A DNA stretch of 26,198 nt, taken from the IMG/VR virus record IMGVR_UViG_3300025137_000245, positions 1-26,198 of that record. The stretch is one strand, 5' to 3'. The notes below the pieces were generated by a model. It searched no databases. It was not told where the DNA came from and saw nothing but the letters and a program-made list of their open reading frames with translations. The translations under genes were made by a program, and so were the position numbers. Positions 12,535 to 20,644 of the stretch are shown piece after piece. The DNA is from a virus. How positions within the stretch are numbered: position 1 is the stretch's first letter; each line of letters starts with the position of its first letter.

Positions 12535-13089
12535 TTACTCCGAAGGGTTCAGATCATTATCTAACAGTTCAATAAGTACGTTTTTAGCTATATCATAATG
12601 GGGTCGACCTCTATATTTATGGTCTAAATAATCTCTACCATTAACAATAATATCTCCTGCAAGATAATTTCCTCGCAAATACATTCTTTGACAATGAAAA
12701 ACTAATTCTAATTTATCTGCTATATCACAACAATCTTTTTCTTTATCGGTCACAGGGAAATTAACACCTAATTCGCAGTTGTATTTAAATTCTATTTTAG
12801 CAACCTCAACTGCCAAACGATCGTAATCCCATTTAGTTGTCGCAGGTATATCTCCTGTTCTGCTTTCTGCAATATCATGATACATTAAATGTAAAAGAGC
12901 ATTTTTTGAAAGATCAGGCCATAAAGTCTGTAAAATAACCATTGCTCTCCAAGTATGGGCTGCGACATTTTGCCCATCGCTACAATCTGGGCGTGTATGG
13001 TATCTTAATATATGACCGCCTTTTAATCTTTCTAATACATCTTCTAAGTTAGCATCTCGCTGTGGTTTCCCGTTAGTCCTCGTGTCCAT
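12535..13089 (-). CDS. HD-domain phosphohydrolase (YfbR/5'-deoxynucleotidase-like)
   Basis: 184 residues from the ATG at 13089, which has GGAG five bases upstream; an in-frame start at 13125 lacks one. The HD metal-binding set is complete: H45 in NVAAHTWRAM, H71-D72 and E75 in MYHDIAES, and D125 in DIADKLELVF. The size and the R-Y-H-x-R...NVAAH pattern fit YfbR-type 5'-deoxynucleotidases and the related phage dNTP hydrolases such as DatZ. These remove phosphate(s) from deoxynucleotides and shape the dNTP pool. The gene overlaps the end of the polymerase gene by 46 bases, an intimate arrangement suggesting joint function. Substrate cannot be read from sequence; clearing dTMP/dTTP would fit the nearby thymidine-modification genes. 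Confidence 0.8.
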   Translation of the reverse strand: MDTRTNGKPQRDANLEDVLERLKGGHILRYHTRPDCSDGQNVAAHTWRAMVILQTLWPDLSKNALLHLMYHDIAESRTGDIPATTKWDYDRLAVEVAKIEFKYNCELGVNFPVTDKEKDCCDIADKLELVFHCQRMYLRGNYLAGDIIVNGRDYLDHKYRGRPHYDIAKNVLIELLDNDLNPSE

Positions 13090-14960
13090 GGTTTCTCCGT
13101 AAATGTTTGTTTTGCTTCCCCCCAATTTGGTCCAAATTCTGCATCAACTATTGAAGGGACTTCTAGTTTAACACAGTTCTCCATTATTTCTGTAACTATT
13201 TTTGCTTGTTTTTCATTTTCTACAGAAATATCTAATTCATCGTGAACTTGAATCATAGGTAATATGCCTTCTTCATTTAAAGCTACCATCGCGGCTTTAG
13301 TTTGGTCAGCAGCACTCCCCTGGATTAATTTATTAAGAGCTTTGTAAGTAAATGCTCGTTTTATCGCAGGTCCGTGTTCGTTAAAAGCTTCTTGATAATT
13401 TAAAGGTTTCCAAATGCCATATCTGTTTGGTTCCCATTTGTCGAATCTGCACCTGCGTCCTAAAACTGTGCGGATTACTCCTTTTTGGCTAGCTCTGTTG
13501 CTAGAATATTCACTGAGTTCACGCACAAAAGGGACTTTTTCGTGGTATGTTGCAAATAATTCTTTTGCATCTTCAAATTCTAAACCAAGGCTTGCCGCTA
13601 ATTTTTTAGACCCCATGCCATAAAATAAACCAAGGTTGATATCTTTAGCTTGCTTGCGTGGGACACCAACAATATCTGCCGCCATTTGGTGGAAATCAGT
13701 GCGAGGGTCTTCATTATATTGTTCGGCAAACTCTATTGCCCCTCTGAAGTTCATCAACTTAGCATAATGTACAACAATGCGTGGTTCTTGGCTAGAGTAG
13801 TCAAATGCACCCCACAATGTATCTTGTTCTGGTAAAAACAAACTGCGTATCATAGGTCCGATTTCACCATGCCTTGCAGGTATTTGTTGCAGATTTGGGT
13901 TACTGTAGCTAAATCTTCCTGTTACTGTGCCGCCTTGGTCGTTACGCAGTGGGTGAAGCTCTGCGTGAATACGACCTTTAATTTGATGTTTTAAAATAGT
14001 ATCAACAAAAGTGCTACGAGCTTTGTTAAACTCTCTTGCTTGCACAATTTTTTGAGCTATCTCGTGGGGGTGGTTACTTAAAAAACCTTTCGTAAAACTA
14101 GGAGCTCCAGTTTTTTCTGTTTTTGCGTAATCTAAACCTAACTTATCAAAAACTTTTGCTACAGATTCAGCCGCCCACATTTCTACAGCGATTCCTGTTT
14201 GTTTAGCTACATCATCTAAAAGTTTTTTCTCTCGTTGCTTTAAATCTATTTTTATTAGCTCTGTTTTATCTACATCAACTCTTACTCCACGTTCTCGCAT
14301 AGGAATAATAGTTTTGAGAACTTTTAACTCTAAATCTAAAACATCACCAATCTCTTCTTTAATTATTAATCCTTTAAAAAACTCCCATAAACGTAAAGTC
14401 AAAGAAGCATCTTGCTCTGCATAAGCTCCTACATACGCGGCAGGTAGTTTATACATTTCACTTTTAGCGTTTACTCCAAATGCTTCAGCTGCTTCTCGTA
14501 ATTCTACTTCAGACTTACGTTCTTGTAAGTAATCTCTGCCAATAGCGTTGAGGGCGTAACTGAATCTATTTTCGTCGAGCAGCGGTGCAACGACCATCGT
14601 ATCCACGATTCGCCCTTTGATAAACACATCTTCGGCGAGCAACCACCCAACATCATACTGAGCATTATGGAAAACGTAATCACGATTAATTTTGCATACA
14701 TCTCTTAACCAACTTAATGTGACTTTAGGATCAAAATTAGGACCATTTTCATGTCTAATAGGAAAGTACCATTGATTTCCTGTTACTGCAACTGCCACAC
14801 CAATTATGTGTCCATCTTTCCTTGCCCAACCCGAACCCATTGTAGTTAAATTAGGGTCTTTAGTTTCTAAATCTATAGCTATTTCTTCGTAAGAGCTTAA
14901 ATCTGGGTAGCCATCTGGCATAACCCATTCAGTAGGTGGCTTAAATAGAGGTAACTGCAT
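13044..14960 (-). CDS. polA: DNA polymerase I family (family A) with 3'-5' exonuclease
   Basis: 638 residues: proofreading exonuclease plus polymerase, no 5' nuclease, as usual for phage replicases. Exonuclease motifs are AIDLETK (D30, E32), FHNAQYD (D103) and YAEQD (Y180, D184). Polymerase motif A is DYSSQEPR (D387); the O-helix is RKQAKDINLGLFYGMG (R435, K439, Y447); motif C is VHDE (H573, D574, E575). The residue equivalent to E. coli Phe762 is Leu443. Leu at this site is known to affect fidelity and rate and has been linked in viral ecology studies to slower or temperate life styles. There is no DnaJ-like or other insertion. The start ATG at 14960 has only a weak ribosome site and overlaps the upstream zinc-binding gene by 20 bases. 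Confidence 0.96.
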   Translation of the reverse strand: MQLPLFKPPTEWVMPDGYPDLSSYEEIAIDLETKDPNLTTMGSGWARKDGHIIGVAVAVTGNQWYFPIRHENGPNFDPKVTLSWLRDVCKINRDYVFHNAQYDVGWLLAEDVFIKGRIVDTMVVAPLLDENRFSYALNAIGRDYLQERKSEVELREAAEAFGVNAKSEMYKLPAAYVGAYAEQDASLTLRLWEFFKGLIIKEEIGDVLDLELKVLKTIIPMRERGVRVDVDKTELIKIDLKQREKKLLDDVAKQTGIAVEMWAAESVAKVFDKLGLDYAKTEKTGAPSFTKGFLSNHPHEIAQKIVQAREFNKARSTFVDTILKHQIKGRIHAELHPLRNDQGGTVTGRFSYSNPNLQQIPARHGEIGPMIRSLFLPEQDTLWGAFDYSSQEPRIVVHYAKLMNFRGAIEFAEQYNEDPRTDFHQMAADIVGVPRKQAKDINLGLFYGMGSKKLAASLGLEFEDAKELFATYHEKVPFVRELSEYSSNRASQKGVIRTVLGRRCRFDKWEPNRYGIWKPLNYQEAFNEHGPAIKRAFTYKALNKLIQGSAADQTKAAMVALNEEGILPMIQVHDELDISVENEKQAKIVTEIMENCVKLEVPSIVDAEFGPNWGEAKQTFTEKPWTRGLTGNHSEMLT

Positions 14961-15105
14961 TTGAAATCACTTTCATTGGTTCTTTACATTTTTTACAATG
15001 AGGCCATCTGTTTTTTAAATTTCTAAAAGTGACTTCACGCTCTTCTTTTCCGCACTCACAAACAACTTTAGTAGTTTTATCTAAATCAGTTGGTTTGGGT
15101 TTCAC
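14941..15105 (-). CDS. Small zinc-binding protein, GTG start
   Basis: 54 residues. The GTG at 15105-15103 has GGAGG six bases before it, a better start than the upstream ATGs at 15135/15129, which would overlap the preceding gene by 50 bases without a ribosome site. Two Cys pairs, CECG (about 18-20) and CKKC (about 38-41), form a zinc ribbon. It overlaps the genes on both sides by 20 bases. It sits directly before polA and could assist the polymerase or transcription; no family is recognised. Confidence 0.65.
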   Translation of the reverse strand: MKPKPTDLDKTTKVVCECGKEEREVTFRNLKNRWPHCKKCKEPMKVISNAVTSI

Positions 15106-15532
15106 AAGAATCCTCCAAAAACTCAGCATAGGCAAGATAGTTTGCTTCCTCAGGAGTAGGTGGGTTTTTTATTGTGTTTTTTGAAAGTACATCTAACCTT
15201 ATGACTTCAGCTTCCACTAATAATAAGTACCTTCTAAGGTCGCGTATATCATCAATCACACCTTCTGCCCTAGCGTCTTTTAAAACAGCTTTGAAAATAT
15301 CGTACTCTGAATCAGAGGACTGTAACTCTAATCTGTCCCACTTTCGGGCAAGCATCATAAACGCACCTTGCCCACCACGTTGTTTCCAGCTGTTTCCATA
15401 GTTCTTTTCTGATTCATGCAAACAAACGATGTCTGATTTAGCTATTTTATCTACAAGGTAGATAATTTCACTTTGTATGTCTTTTGAATCTAAAGATTCA
15501 TTTAAACGCTGTACTTCTAATGGCTTTTTCAT
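15086..15532 (-). CDS. Conserved phage protein, possibly Nmad1/DUF1599-like
   Basis: 148 residues, all helical. The core KNYGNSWKQRGGQGAFMMLA (about 43-62), RKWDRLE (63-69) and GVIDDIRDLRRYLLLVEAEV (about 91-110) is a widespread phage family usually left as hypothetical. The Y-G-x-S-W...K-W-x-R-L...D-x-x-D-L pattern resembles nucleotide-modification-associated domain 1 (DUF1599), an all-alpha domain linked with nucleotide handling and related in style to MazG/dUTPase helical folds. I hold that link loosely. Its ATG overlaps the upstream stop as ATGA. It follows the hypermodification-type genes, which is consistent with a nucleotide role. Confidence 0.65.
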   Translation of the reverse strand: MKKPLEVQRLNESLDSKDIQSEIIYLVDKIAKSDIVCLHESEKNYGNSWKQRGGQGAFMMLARKWDRLELQSSDSEYDIFKAVLKDARAEGVIDDIRDLRRYLLLVEAEVIRLDVLSKNTIKNPPTPEEANYLAYAEFLEDSCETQTN

Positions 15533-15831
15533 TTGTGTTCCTTTAAAGTGAAGAATTCAAAAAAACTTTCTAAAATAGTTTTTTTGCGTGGGAGTTTAGG
15601 GGCAGAACCTACAGCCTCTGCTTTAGCTTTTTTTATTACTTCAACAAGTTCCTCATTGTATTCACTAGAAGGAACCCTTGTGTAAAGAACATAACCTAAT
15701 TCTGTCTCATTTAAACTACATTTTGCTTTTATTTCGTCGCGGCTACAGCCGAAATCGTACAAGTTGTGTGCCTCATTTACTAAATCTTGGGGGTATCTTC
15801 TATAAGGTCTTTTCTTTGCTTTCTTTTTCAT
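15529..15831 (-). CDS. Small basic protein, possible helix-turn-helix
   Basis: 100 residues with a very basic N-terminus (KKKAKKRPYRRYP). Residues 15-52 (DLVNEAHNLYDFGCSRDEIK followed by AKCSLNETELGYVLYT) read like a small resolvase/Trp-repressor-type helix-turn-helix, in which SRDEIKAKCSLNETEL is the turn and recognition helix. A similar pattern is seen in the orphan at 9289-9537. Strong ribosome site AAGGAG. It may be a phage DNA-binding regulator; no named family fits. Confidence 0.58.
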   Translation of the reverse strand: MKKKAKKRPYRRYPQDLVNEAHNLYDFGCSRDEIKAKCSLNETELGYVLYTRVPSSEYNEELVEVIKKAKAEAVGSAPKLPRKKTILESFFEFFTLKEHK

Positions 15832-15841
15832 TTGGTTCTCC

Positions 15842-16486
15842 TTATTTTTTCCAATAGACTCCGTCTTGTATCACCCAATAACTATTGCAATCTTCTTGCT
15901 TAGTTAAAACATAACCTCTGTTTTTTAAAATATCGTACTTTTTATTTTTAGAAACTTCTTGTTCTTCCCAATACGATTGTGTGGTTTTACCTCTAACTGC
16001 CACATGGTCTTCTGTAATTATTTCAACAGGCATAACACTCCAATCATAACTTTCAAAAATAGTTGTATCATTCCCTTCTGTATCTACTTTTAATATATCA
16101 ACATGGTTTATATTATTTTCTGTTAAAAGAGTATGTAGCGTTTTTGTGGGAACTTCTTGGTATTCATCTGTTAAATGTTGGGCAACAAACTCCTCACCAT
16201 TAACTAAAGAGGAACGCATACACTTTTCTTTCTGAGCAGGCGACCTCCTATCAAAAAACCCATACTTCCCCATAAACAGTTTGCCTACACCATCTGTTGA
16301 ACTAACTGCACAATGAACGTATTTAAAATCAGTGCCTTTTAAACTTTTAAATATATCCTCTTTCATATAAGCATTAGGCTCTACCATTAAACCAAACCAT
16401 GTTTCTTTTTTACGATGCAAAAGTTTGTTAGCTAAAGATAAAGTACGAGCATTAAAACAACCGATATCAACTATTGTTTTTGTCAT
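15842..16486 (-). CDS. FkbM-family SAM-dependent methyltransferase
   Basis: 214 residues from the ATG 16486-16484, which has a perfect AGGAGG before it and overlaps the stop of the TS-like gene as ATGA; the frame continues to 16516 but those starts lie within the ribosome site. The SAM-binding fold shows VDIGCFNART (motif I), LMVEPNAYM (acidic end of strand 2), YVHCAVSS, and the FkbM signature VDILKVDTEGND. FkbM enzymes usually O-methylate sugars or hydroxyls, for example on glycans and lipids. Coupled directly to a TS/dUMP hydroxymethylase-like gene and close to a glycosyltransferase, it may methylate a sugar on modified phage DNA. Methylation of a host or virion glycan is the alternative. 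Confidence 0.85.
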   Translation of the reverse strand: MTKTIVDIGCFNARTLSLANKLLHRKKETWFGLMVEPNAYMKEDIFKSLKGTDFKYVHCAVSSTDGVGKLFMGKYGFFDRRSPAQKEKCMRSSLVNGEEFVAQHLTDEYQEVPTKTLHTLLTENNINHVDILKVDTEGNDTTIFESYDWSVMPVEIITEDHVAVRGKTTQSYWEEQEVSKNKKYDILKNRGYVLTKQEDCNSYWVIQDGVYWKK

Positions 16487-17463
16487 TTTAACCTCCTCTC
16501 TAACCATTCTACACAAGCCCTACGCCAAGCCCTGTCTTCTATAGTGTAGCATTCATCTATAGCTTTTAAAGGCCACTTGTTTTTCCAAAAACTCCATGCC
16601 CTGCGCACAGGGTCACAGGTTGTTTCTAAATATTTGTTTTCATAGTGTTGATACAAAGTACCTTGTGTAAACCATTTTTTTAACTCTGTATCAAATGTAT
16701 CAGGGTTATTTATTAAATAGGGTGAAGTATAAGAAAGCCCTTGGTCAGATAAAGTTAAGTAGGGTTCGTAATCTGGTTGCATATCATCTAATTTGTATAA
16801 CACATCTGTGTATGCATGAAGATTATTACTAAACTGATAATAATCACCTACTTTTAATTTCAGTTTACCTGCCATGTACTCAAGCAAAAAAGACATATGT
16901 ACAGCATTTGCTCCATAAGCACCCCATATCATATCATTACTACGATTAACTACAGTCATGTGTAATTTTTCATCTCTTTTCCAAAAAAAGATTTGTGTAT
17001 TGCAAGGGTAGTCTTTTCCGCCATTATCTGTCCGTAAATCTTCCCACGGATCCCACATACCCACTACAGTTCTTCTATCGTTTTCGTATAAAGATAATCT
17101 TTCTAGGGCAGTTACCAACTGGTCGTCGCCAAACCATTCACGCCATCTAAAGCCATACGCACCATGGAATACATCGCCATCATCACTATATTCTTCAATG
17201 CGGTGGTTGAATTGGCTAATCCATTCTACATCATTACGCCCTGCTAACATCCAAAGGCTTTCCATTAAATGAAAAAAGGGGTTAGCATCTCTTTCAGGGT
17301 AGAACATCACACGTTGCCTACTGTTTCTGTACTTTGTAATAACAGGACCAGTAAACTCTAAAGCATCTCCGTTTCTGGTTTGAACTAACCGCCCTTCCTC
17401 TTTTATGGCTTGCTTAACTACCCATAAAGCTTCGCTGACGTTTTTTACGTTAAATGTTTGCAT
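16483..17463 (-). CDS. Thymidylate synthase family (possible dUMP hydroxymethylase)
   Basis: 326 residues. ThyA-family core: AYGFRWREWF (102-111), RRTVVGMWDPW (130-140), catalytic Cys154 in YPCNTQIFF, phosphate-binding RS in NRSND (R174, S175), Asn186 in WGAYGANAVH aligned with the Asn that selects dUMP over dCMP, and LHAY (H216, Y218). Compared with cellular TS (RSCD...GLPFN) the motif is RSND...GAYGAN, one residue longer, a version I associate with phage dNMP hydroxymethylase-like proteins. The C-terminus lacks the DPHP and terminal residues of E. coli TS. So it makes either dTMP or 5-hydroxymethyl-dUMP; the genes around it favour the latter. Ribosome site GAGGGG. The 86-base leader has two small hairpins. 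Confidence 0.82.
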   Translation of the reverse strand: MQTFNVKNVSEALWVVKQAIKEEGRLVQTRNGDALEFTGPVITKYRNSRQRVMFYPERDANPFFHLMESLWMLAGRNDVEWISQFNHRIEEYSDDGDVFHGAYGFRWREWFGDDQLVTALERLSLYENDRRTVVGMWDPWEDLRTDNGGKDYPCNTQIFFWKRDEKLHMTVVNRSNDMIWGAYGANAVHMSFLLEYMAGKLKLKVGDYYQFSNNLHAYTDVLYKLDDMQPDYEPYLTLSDQGLSYTSPYLINNPDTFDTELKKWFTQGTLYQHYENKYLETTCDPVRRAWSFWKNKWPLKAIDECYTIEDRAWRRACVEWLERRLK

Positions 17464-17549
17464 ATAAAGCCCCTCTGACTGCTCATTTTAATATTTGGGT
17501 AGTAACACCCATTAATGTAACTCAGGGCAACACTGCCCCTTAAACACTT

Positions 17550-18569
17550 TTAAACACGCTCAAATAAAAATTCAAAGTATTTTTGGCCTATTATGTATTC
17601 GCTGTGTTGTTCTAAGCTTTTAAATCCATTGAGACGCATGATTTCTATTATATCATAAGGCTGAACAGTTTTCAACACTTCTGCTAAATTTTCAGGACTA
17701 TTTACAGTAAGACAATTATATCCTGGAATCATATCATCAGGTTTATCCAATAGCCAACTCTCGTGTATGATAGGAATACAACCTGCGTTCCATGCTTCTA
17801 ACCAAGTGTACTGAGTACCACCACCATCACCAACTATATGGGTCATATCTACGTTAAATGTGTAACCCTTCATTAATTCTACTGCGTAATTTTTCTCTCT
17901 GGGGTAATGTGCTTTAGATTGCTCCCACTCAGGGTACTTTGGCACTATCTTAAACCTAGTATATATTCTGTTCTCAAAACCACGAATGTTTATTTTGCTA
18001 CCTTCGGGTAATAACCTGTTAGCATCTAATAAAATATCTGTGCGTTTATCAAAATCTATACGAGAAGTGCTTATCGCCTTGTTACCTGTGGTGTTTGTAC
18101 GTTCCATGTTAAAACGAGACTCACCTGTGTGTTCCATAAAACTGTAGGGGTGTCGTATAAAAGTAGGCTCTTTACCTGTTGCTTTTTTAAGAACTTCTAT
18201 GCCTATTTTTCTAATCACTACGCACCTGCTCGAATCTAACGGATTCGGAAGGTTTTTTAGCTCTGTCGGATCATGTACAACTATACTAGCATCACCCTCT
18301 TTATACAGTTTGAGCGTTTGTTCTTTAAACTGTTTAGCACCTGCTACGATTAACTTTTCATACTTGCGTGATAAAGCAACTTCCATAGATATGTTTCGGT
18401 ACAGTTTATCATAACCAAACTTACGAGTGAACTTTTCAGTTTTGGGTCTTATCTTAAATAGGTTGCATTTAACACCTACAGCTTCTAATGCTTCTATTAA
18501 GTGACAAGTATAAGTAACCCAACCACCATACGGATTAGGACTTAAATAAAATAAATCTACTTGTTTCAT
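17550..18569 (-). CDS. Glycosyltransferase (GT-B, GT4-like)
   Basis: 339 residues. The N-terminus (YLSPNPYGGWVTYTCHLIEA) has the glycine-rich start of a GT-B fold that binds an acceptor. The C-terminal half has STSRIDFDKRTDILLDA and then VGDGGGTQYTWLEAWNAGCI followed by PIIHES, the donor-binding E-x7-like region of GT4-type enzymes (LEAxxxGxxPI). It would transfer a sugar from a nucleotide-sugar. The start ATG overlaps the stop of the upstream hypermodification-type gene as ATGA with GAGGGGGG before it. Phage glycosyltransferases commonly decorate hydroxymethylated bases; that is my favoured role here given both neighbours, with virion or host-surface glycosylation as the alternative. Confidence 0.82.
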   Translation of the reverse strand: MKQVDLFYLSPNPYGGWVTYTCHLIEALEAVGVKCNLFKIRPKTEKFTRKFGYDKLYRNISMEVALSRKYEKLIVAGAKQFKEQTLKLYKEGDASIVVHDPTELKNLPNPLDSSRCVVIRKIGIEVLKKATGKEPTFIRHPYSFMEHTGESRFNMERTNTTGNKAISTSRIDFDKRTDILLDANRLLPEGSKINIRGFENRIYTRFKIVPKYPEWEQSKAHYPREKNYAVELMKGYTFNVDMTHIVGDGGGTQYTWLEAWNAGCIPIIHESWLLDKPDDMIPGYNCLTVNSPENLAEVLKTVQPYDIIEIMRLNGFKSLEQHSEYIIGQKYFEFLFERV

Positions 18570-19516
18570 GCGACACCCCCCTCAGGTAAATCTACTTGTA
18601 ATAAAGTGTTTCCATCGTATTTGCTTCTAGGCTTACCTTGCCCATGCAATACTCTTTCGTATTTATCCCACTCACATAAGCTATGCTCAATAGTTCGCAT
18701 ATCAACTTCAGCTAAAGGAACATGGGATAAAATAAACTCTTTAGCATCTTCTAAAAGAAGTTGCATTTCATGGTTAGCTTGTATTTGACTCATGCCTTTT
18801 TTTAATTCACGTTGGTGGATTCTGTTTAAACCCCTAATCGCTCCTGGACCTGCATTAGCCCATTCAAATCTATCTTCAGCATATCTTAATACAGGTGTGT
18901 AGTTCAAATCAGTAACCACTTCATAAGACATAAAGCCACCGCCACCCCAACCTCGGTACTGTTTAAAAAACTCATGGGTTTCTTGTAAAGATCTAGTACT
19001 CTTTGCAACTTCTGCTATTTTGTCTGAATCTTTATATATAGGTTTTAAGAAGTGGTCTATCACAACTTCAGCTTTGGGTAGTTTCAACCCTTGGTTTGTG
19101 ATAATATAAGCTCCTGTAAAGGTTCTTTTCTTTTGAGAAATCATATCAGAAATTAATTGTTTGCTGTGCAAAGGATTCCAAGTAGAATCAAATTCTACCC
19201 AACCATGTTCCTCAGCAAACTCTACTGTGCCAATCATTCTAAACAAACAACAATTAAAAACAATTTCTGCCCATGATTTATTATCATTAGGTTTTGTCCA
19301 GTTGTTTCTCATCCAAACTGTTACACGATCATTTTCTCTAAATGGGTTTGTGAATTTAAAGTTTTGCAAAATGGGGTCAGTTGTCCAAGGTGCTTGTTCT
19401 TTTTTAATTCTGCGTTGATAAATGGCATGGCGTTCGTTTATCCAATAAAAATACCTACCTTTTTCTGTAGATAAATGTTTATTGCGTAGTAATCTTGTTA
19501 TTACTGTGTCTTGCAT
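18566..19516 (-). CDS. DNA base hypermodification protein (HMUDK-helical/aGPT-PPlase, AADT-like)
   Basis: 316 residues from the ATG 19516-19514 with AAAGGGAG upstream; the frame extends to 19552 without a ribosome site. Conserved blocks: YFYWINERHAIYQRR (22-36), PWTTDPILQNFKFTN (43-57) with PFRENDR, GGFMSYEVVTDL (193-204), WANAGPGAIRGLNRI (219-233) and IEHSLCEWDKYERV (276-289). These match what I know of the family named after the helical domain of 5-hmdU DNA kinase and the alpha-glutamyl/putrescinyl-thymine pyrophosphorylases. They have a DNA-glycosylase-like fold, and relatives in phages such as M6 were shown to be amino acid:DNA transferases acting on phosphorylated 5-hmdU. No P-loop is present, so it is not the kinase itself. 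Confidence 0.72.
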   Translation of the reverse strand: MQDTVITRLLRNKHLSTEKGRYFYWINERHAIYQRRIKKEQAPWTTDPILQNFKFTNPFRENDRVTVWMRNNWTKPNDNKSWAEIVFNCCLFRMIGTVEFAEEHGWVEFDSTWNPLHSKQLISDMISQKKRTFTGAYIITNQGLKLPKAEVVIDHFLKPIYKDSDKIAEVAKSTRSLQETHEFFKQYRGWGGGGFMSYEVVTDLNYTPVLRYAEDRFEWANAGPGAIRGLNRIHQRELKKGMSQIQANHEMQLLLEDAKEFILSHVPLAEVDMRTIEHSLCEWDKYERVLHGQGKPRSKYDGNTLLQVDLPEGGVA

Positions 19517-19595
19517 TTTGCTCCCTTTCTGTGGAAAACTGCTAGTGTTCACAATAAGTTATGAACACTAGCAAGACAACTATTACTTTGTCAAG

Positions 19596-20624
19596 TTAAG
19601 AAACTGAAGCATATTCCAATACTTTTGTCAATGCTTTTCGTTTAGTGTTTGCACCGCTACCTAACCAAGCAGAGTGCAGAGCATTACCTTCAGCTAAAGA
19701 TTTTTTCTTATGATCTATAACATAAGTAACACCATTCAAAGCCCCCCACCAAGTTCCCTTGGCAGAATCCATATTTGATCCTGGTGAGTTTTCTACTGCT
19801 TCATGTACAAGTTCGGCAGTATGGCTGAACTCTTCATGCAAGTGTGGTAGAATGTCTGGGTTAGAAGCTTTTGCTCTTTCAATAAGCAGTTTAGGTTGAA
19901 ACAACTCTGCAATAAAGTTATCTACATCGAACTTCTCAGCTTTCTTATTAGCTAAGAACTCAGATTGTTCTTGGAACTTTTTCATTTGCACAGTACTCAA
20001 CCCTAAAGCTTCCTCTGCTGCTTTTTGGATTTCTTCATCAAACATTTGTAAGTGCAATACTCTAAAGCGGTCTTGATTACGTTCTAAAGCTAACGTCAAA
20101 GTATTGTTACAAACAACTCTAATAGGCGTAAGCATAGCGGTCATAGCTTTGCCTACCTGATGGCTATTGTTTAAAAGCAAATAGCCACCTACTTCATCGT
20201 TTCCAGGAAGGGAAAACTTACTGGTCAATTTGGCTAAACCCCAAATGTCCTTACCTTCCTTTAAACTACCTGCTGTTTCCATTTCCATTTTACCTGCTTC
20301 AGTAAACCTTTTAAAAAAGTCCATAACTTCAGCATTTTGAAAAGGCACATAACTTTCACCACAAGGGGATAATACTTTGTTATCACTATCCCTAACTAAA
20401 AAGTGGTTATCAGGGCATCTTAAAAACCCTGCTTCACCTGTGGGGTCGATAATGTTCCAACAATCTGGTTTATCTGTAGTAAAAGCAGGTCGTTTGCTTA
20501 CTGTCCAGTCTAACTGAGCAGCTTTTAACATTTGCTCAGGTGTCATACCATTGTCGACTTTTTTACCTAAACCATGCCAAGGAACCTCTCCTGCGTAGGC
20601 CATTGTTTCTACTTCATGTGACAT
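19596..20624 (-). CDS. DUF932 (phage/plasmid-like protein) family
   Basis: 342 residues. The N-terminus AGEVPWHGLGKKVDNGMTPE and blocks such as FLVRDSDNKVLSPCGESYVP, FQNAEVMDFF, VVCNNTLTLAL and GTWWGALNGVTYVIDH are characteristic of DUF932, common in phages, plasmids and mobile elements. The biochemical function is not established to my knowledge; it is often found near recombination or replication genes, as here. Length fits the family. Strong AGAAAGGAG before the ATG at 20624. It follows the 91-residue gene by 20 bases, so both probably use the promoter at 20955-20984. Confidence 0.9.
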   Translation of the reverse strand: MSHEVETMAYAGEVPWHGLGKKVDNGMTPEQMLKAAQLDWTVSKRPAFTTDKPDCWNIIDPTGEAGFLRCPDNHFLVRDSDNKVLSPCGESYVPFQNAEVMDFFKRFTEAGKMEMETAGSLKEGKDIWGLAKLTSKFSLPGNDEVGGYLLLNNSHQVGKAMTAMLTPIRVVCNNTLTLALERNQDRFRVLHLQMFDEEIQKAAEEALGLSTVQMKKFQEQSEFLANKKAEKFDVDNFIAELFQPKLLIERAKASNPDILPHLHEEFSHTAELVHEAVENSPGSNMDSAKGTWWGALNGVTYVIDHKKKSLAEGNALHSAWLGSGANTKRKALTKVLEYASVS

Positions 20625-20644
20625 TTTAAAACTCCTTTCTCGAG

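Noticed and set aside
14504-14701. A second minus-strand frame with a lipoprotein-like start inside polA
   Set aside because: It is fully internal to the polymerase exonuclease-domain coding region in another frame, with no ribosome site.
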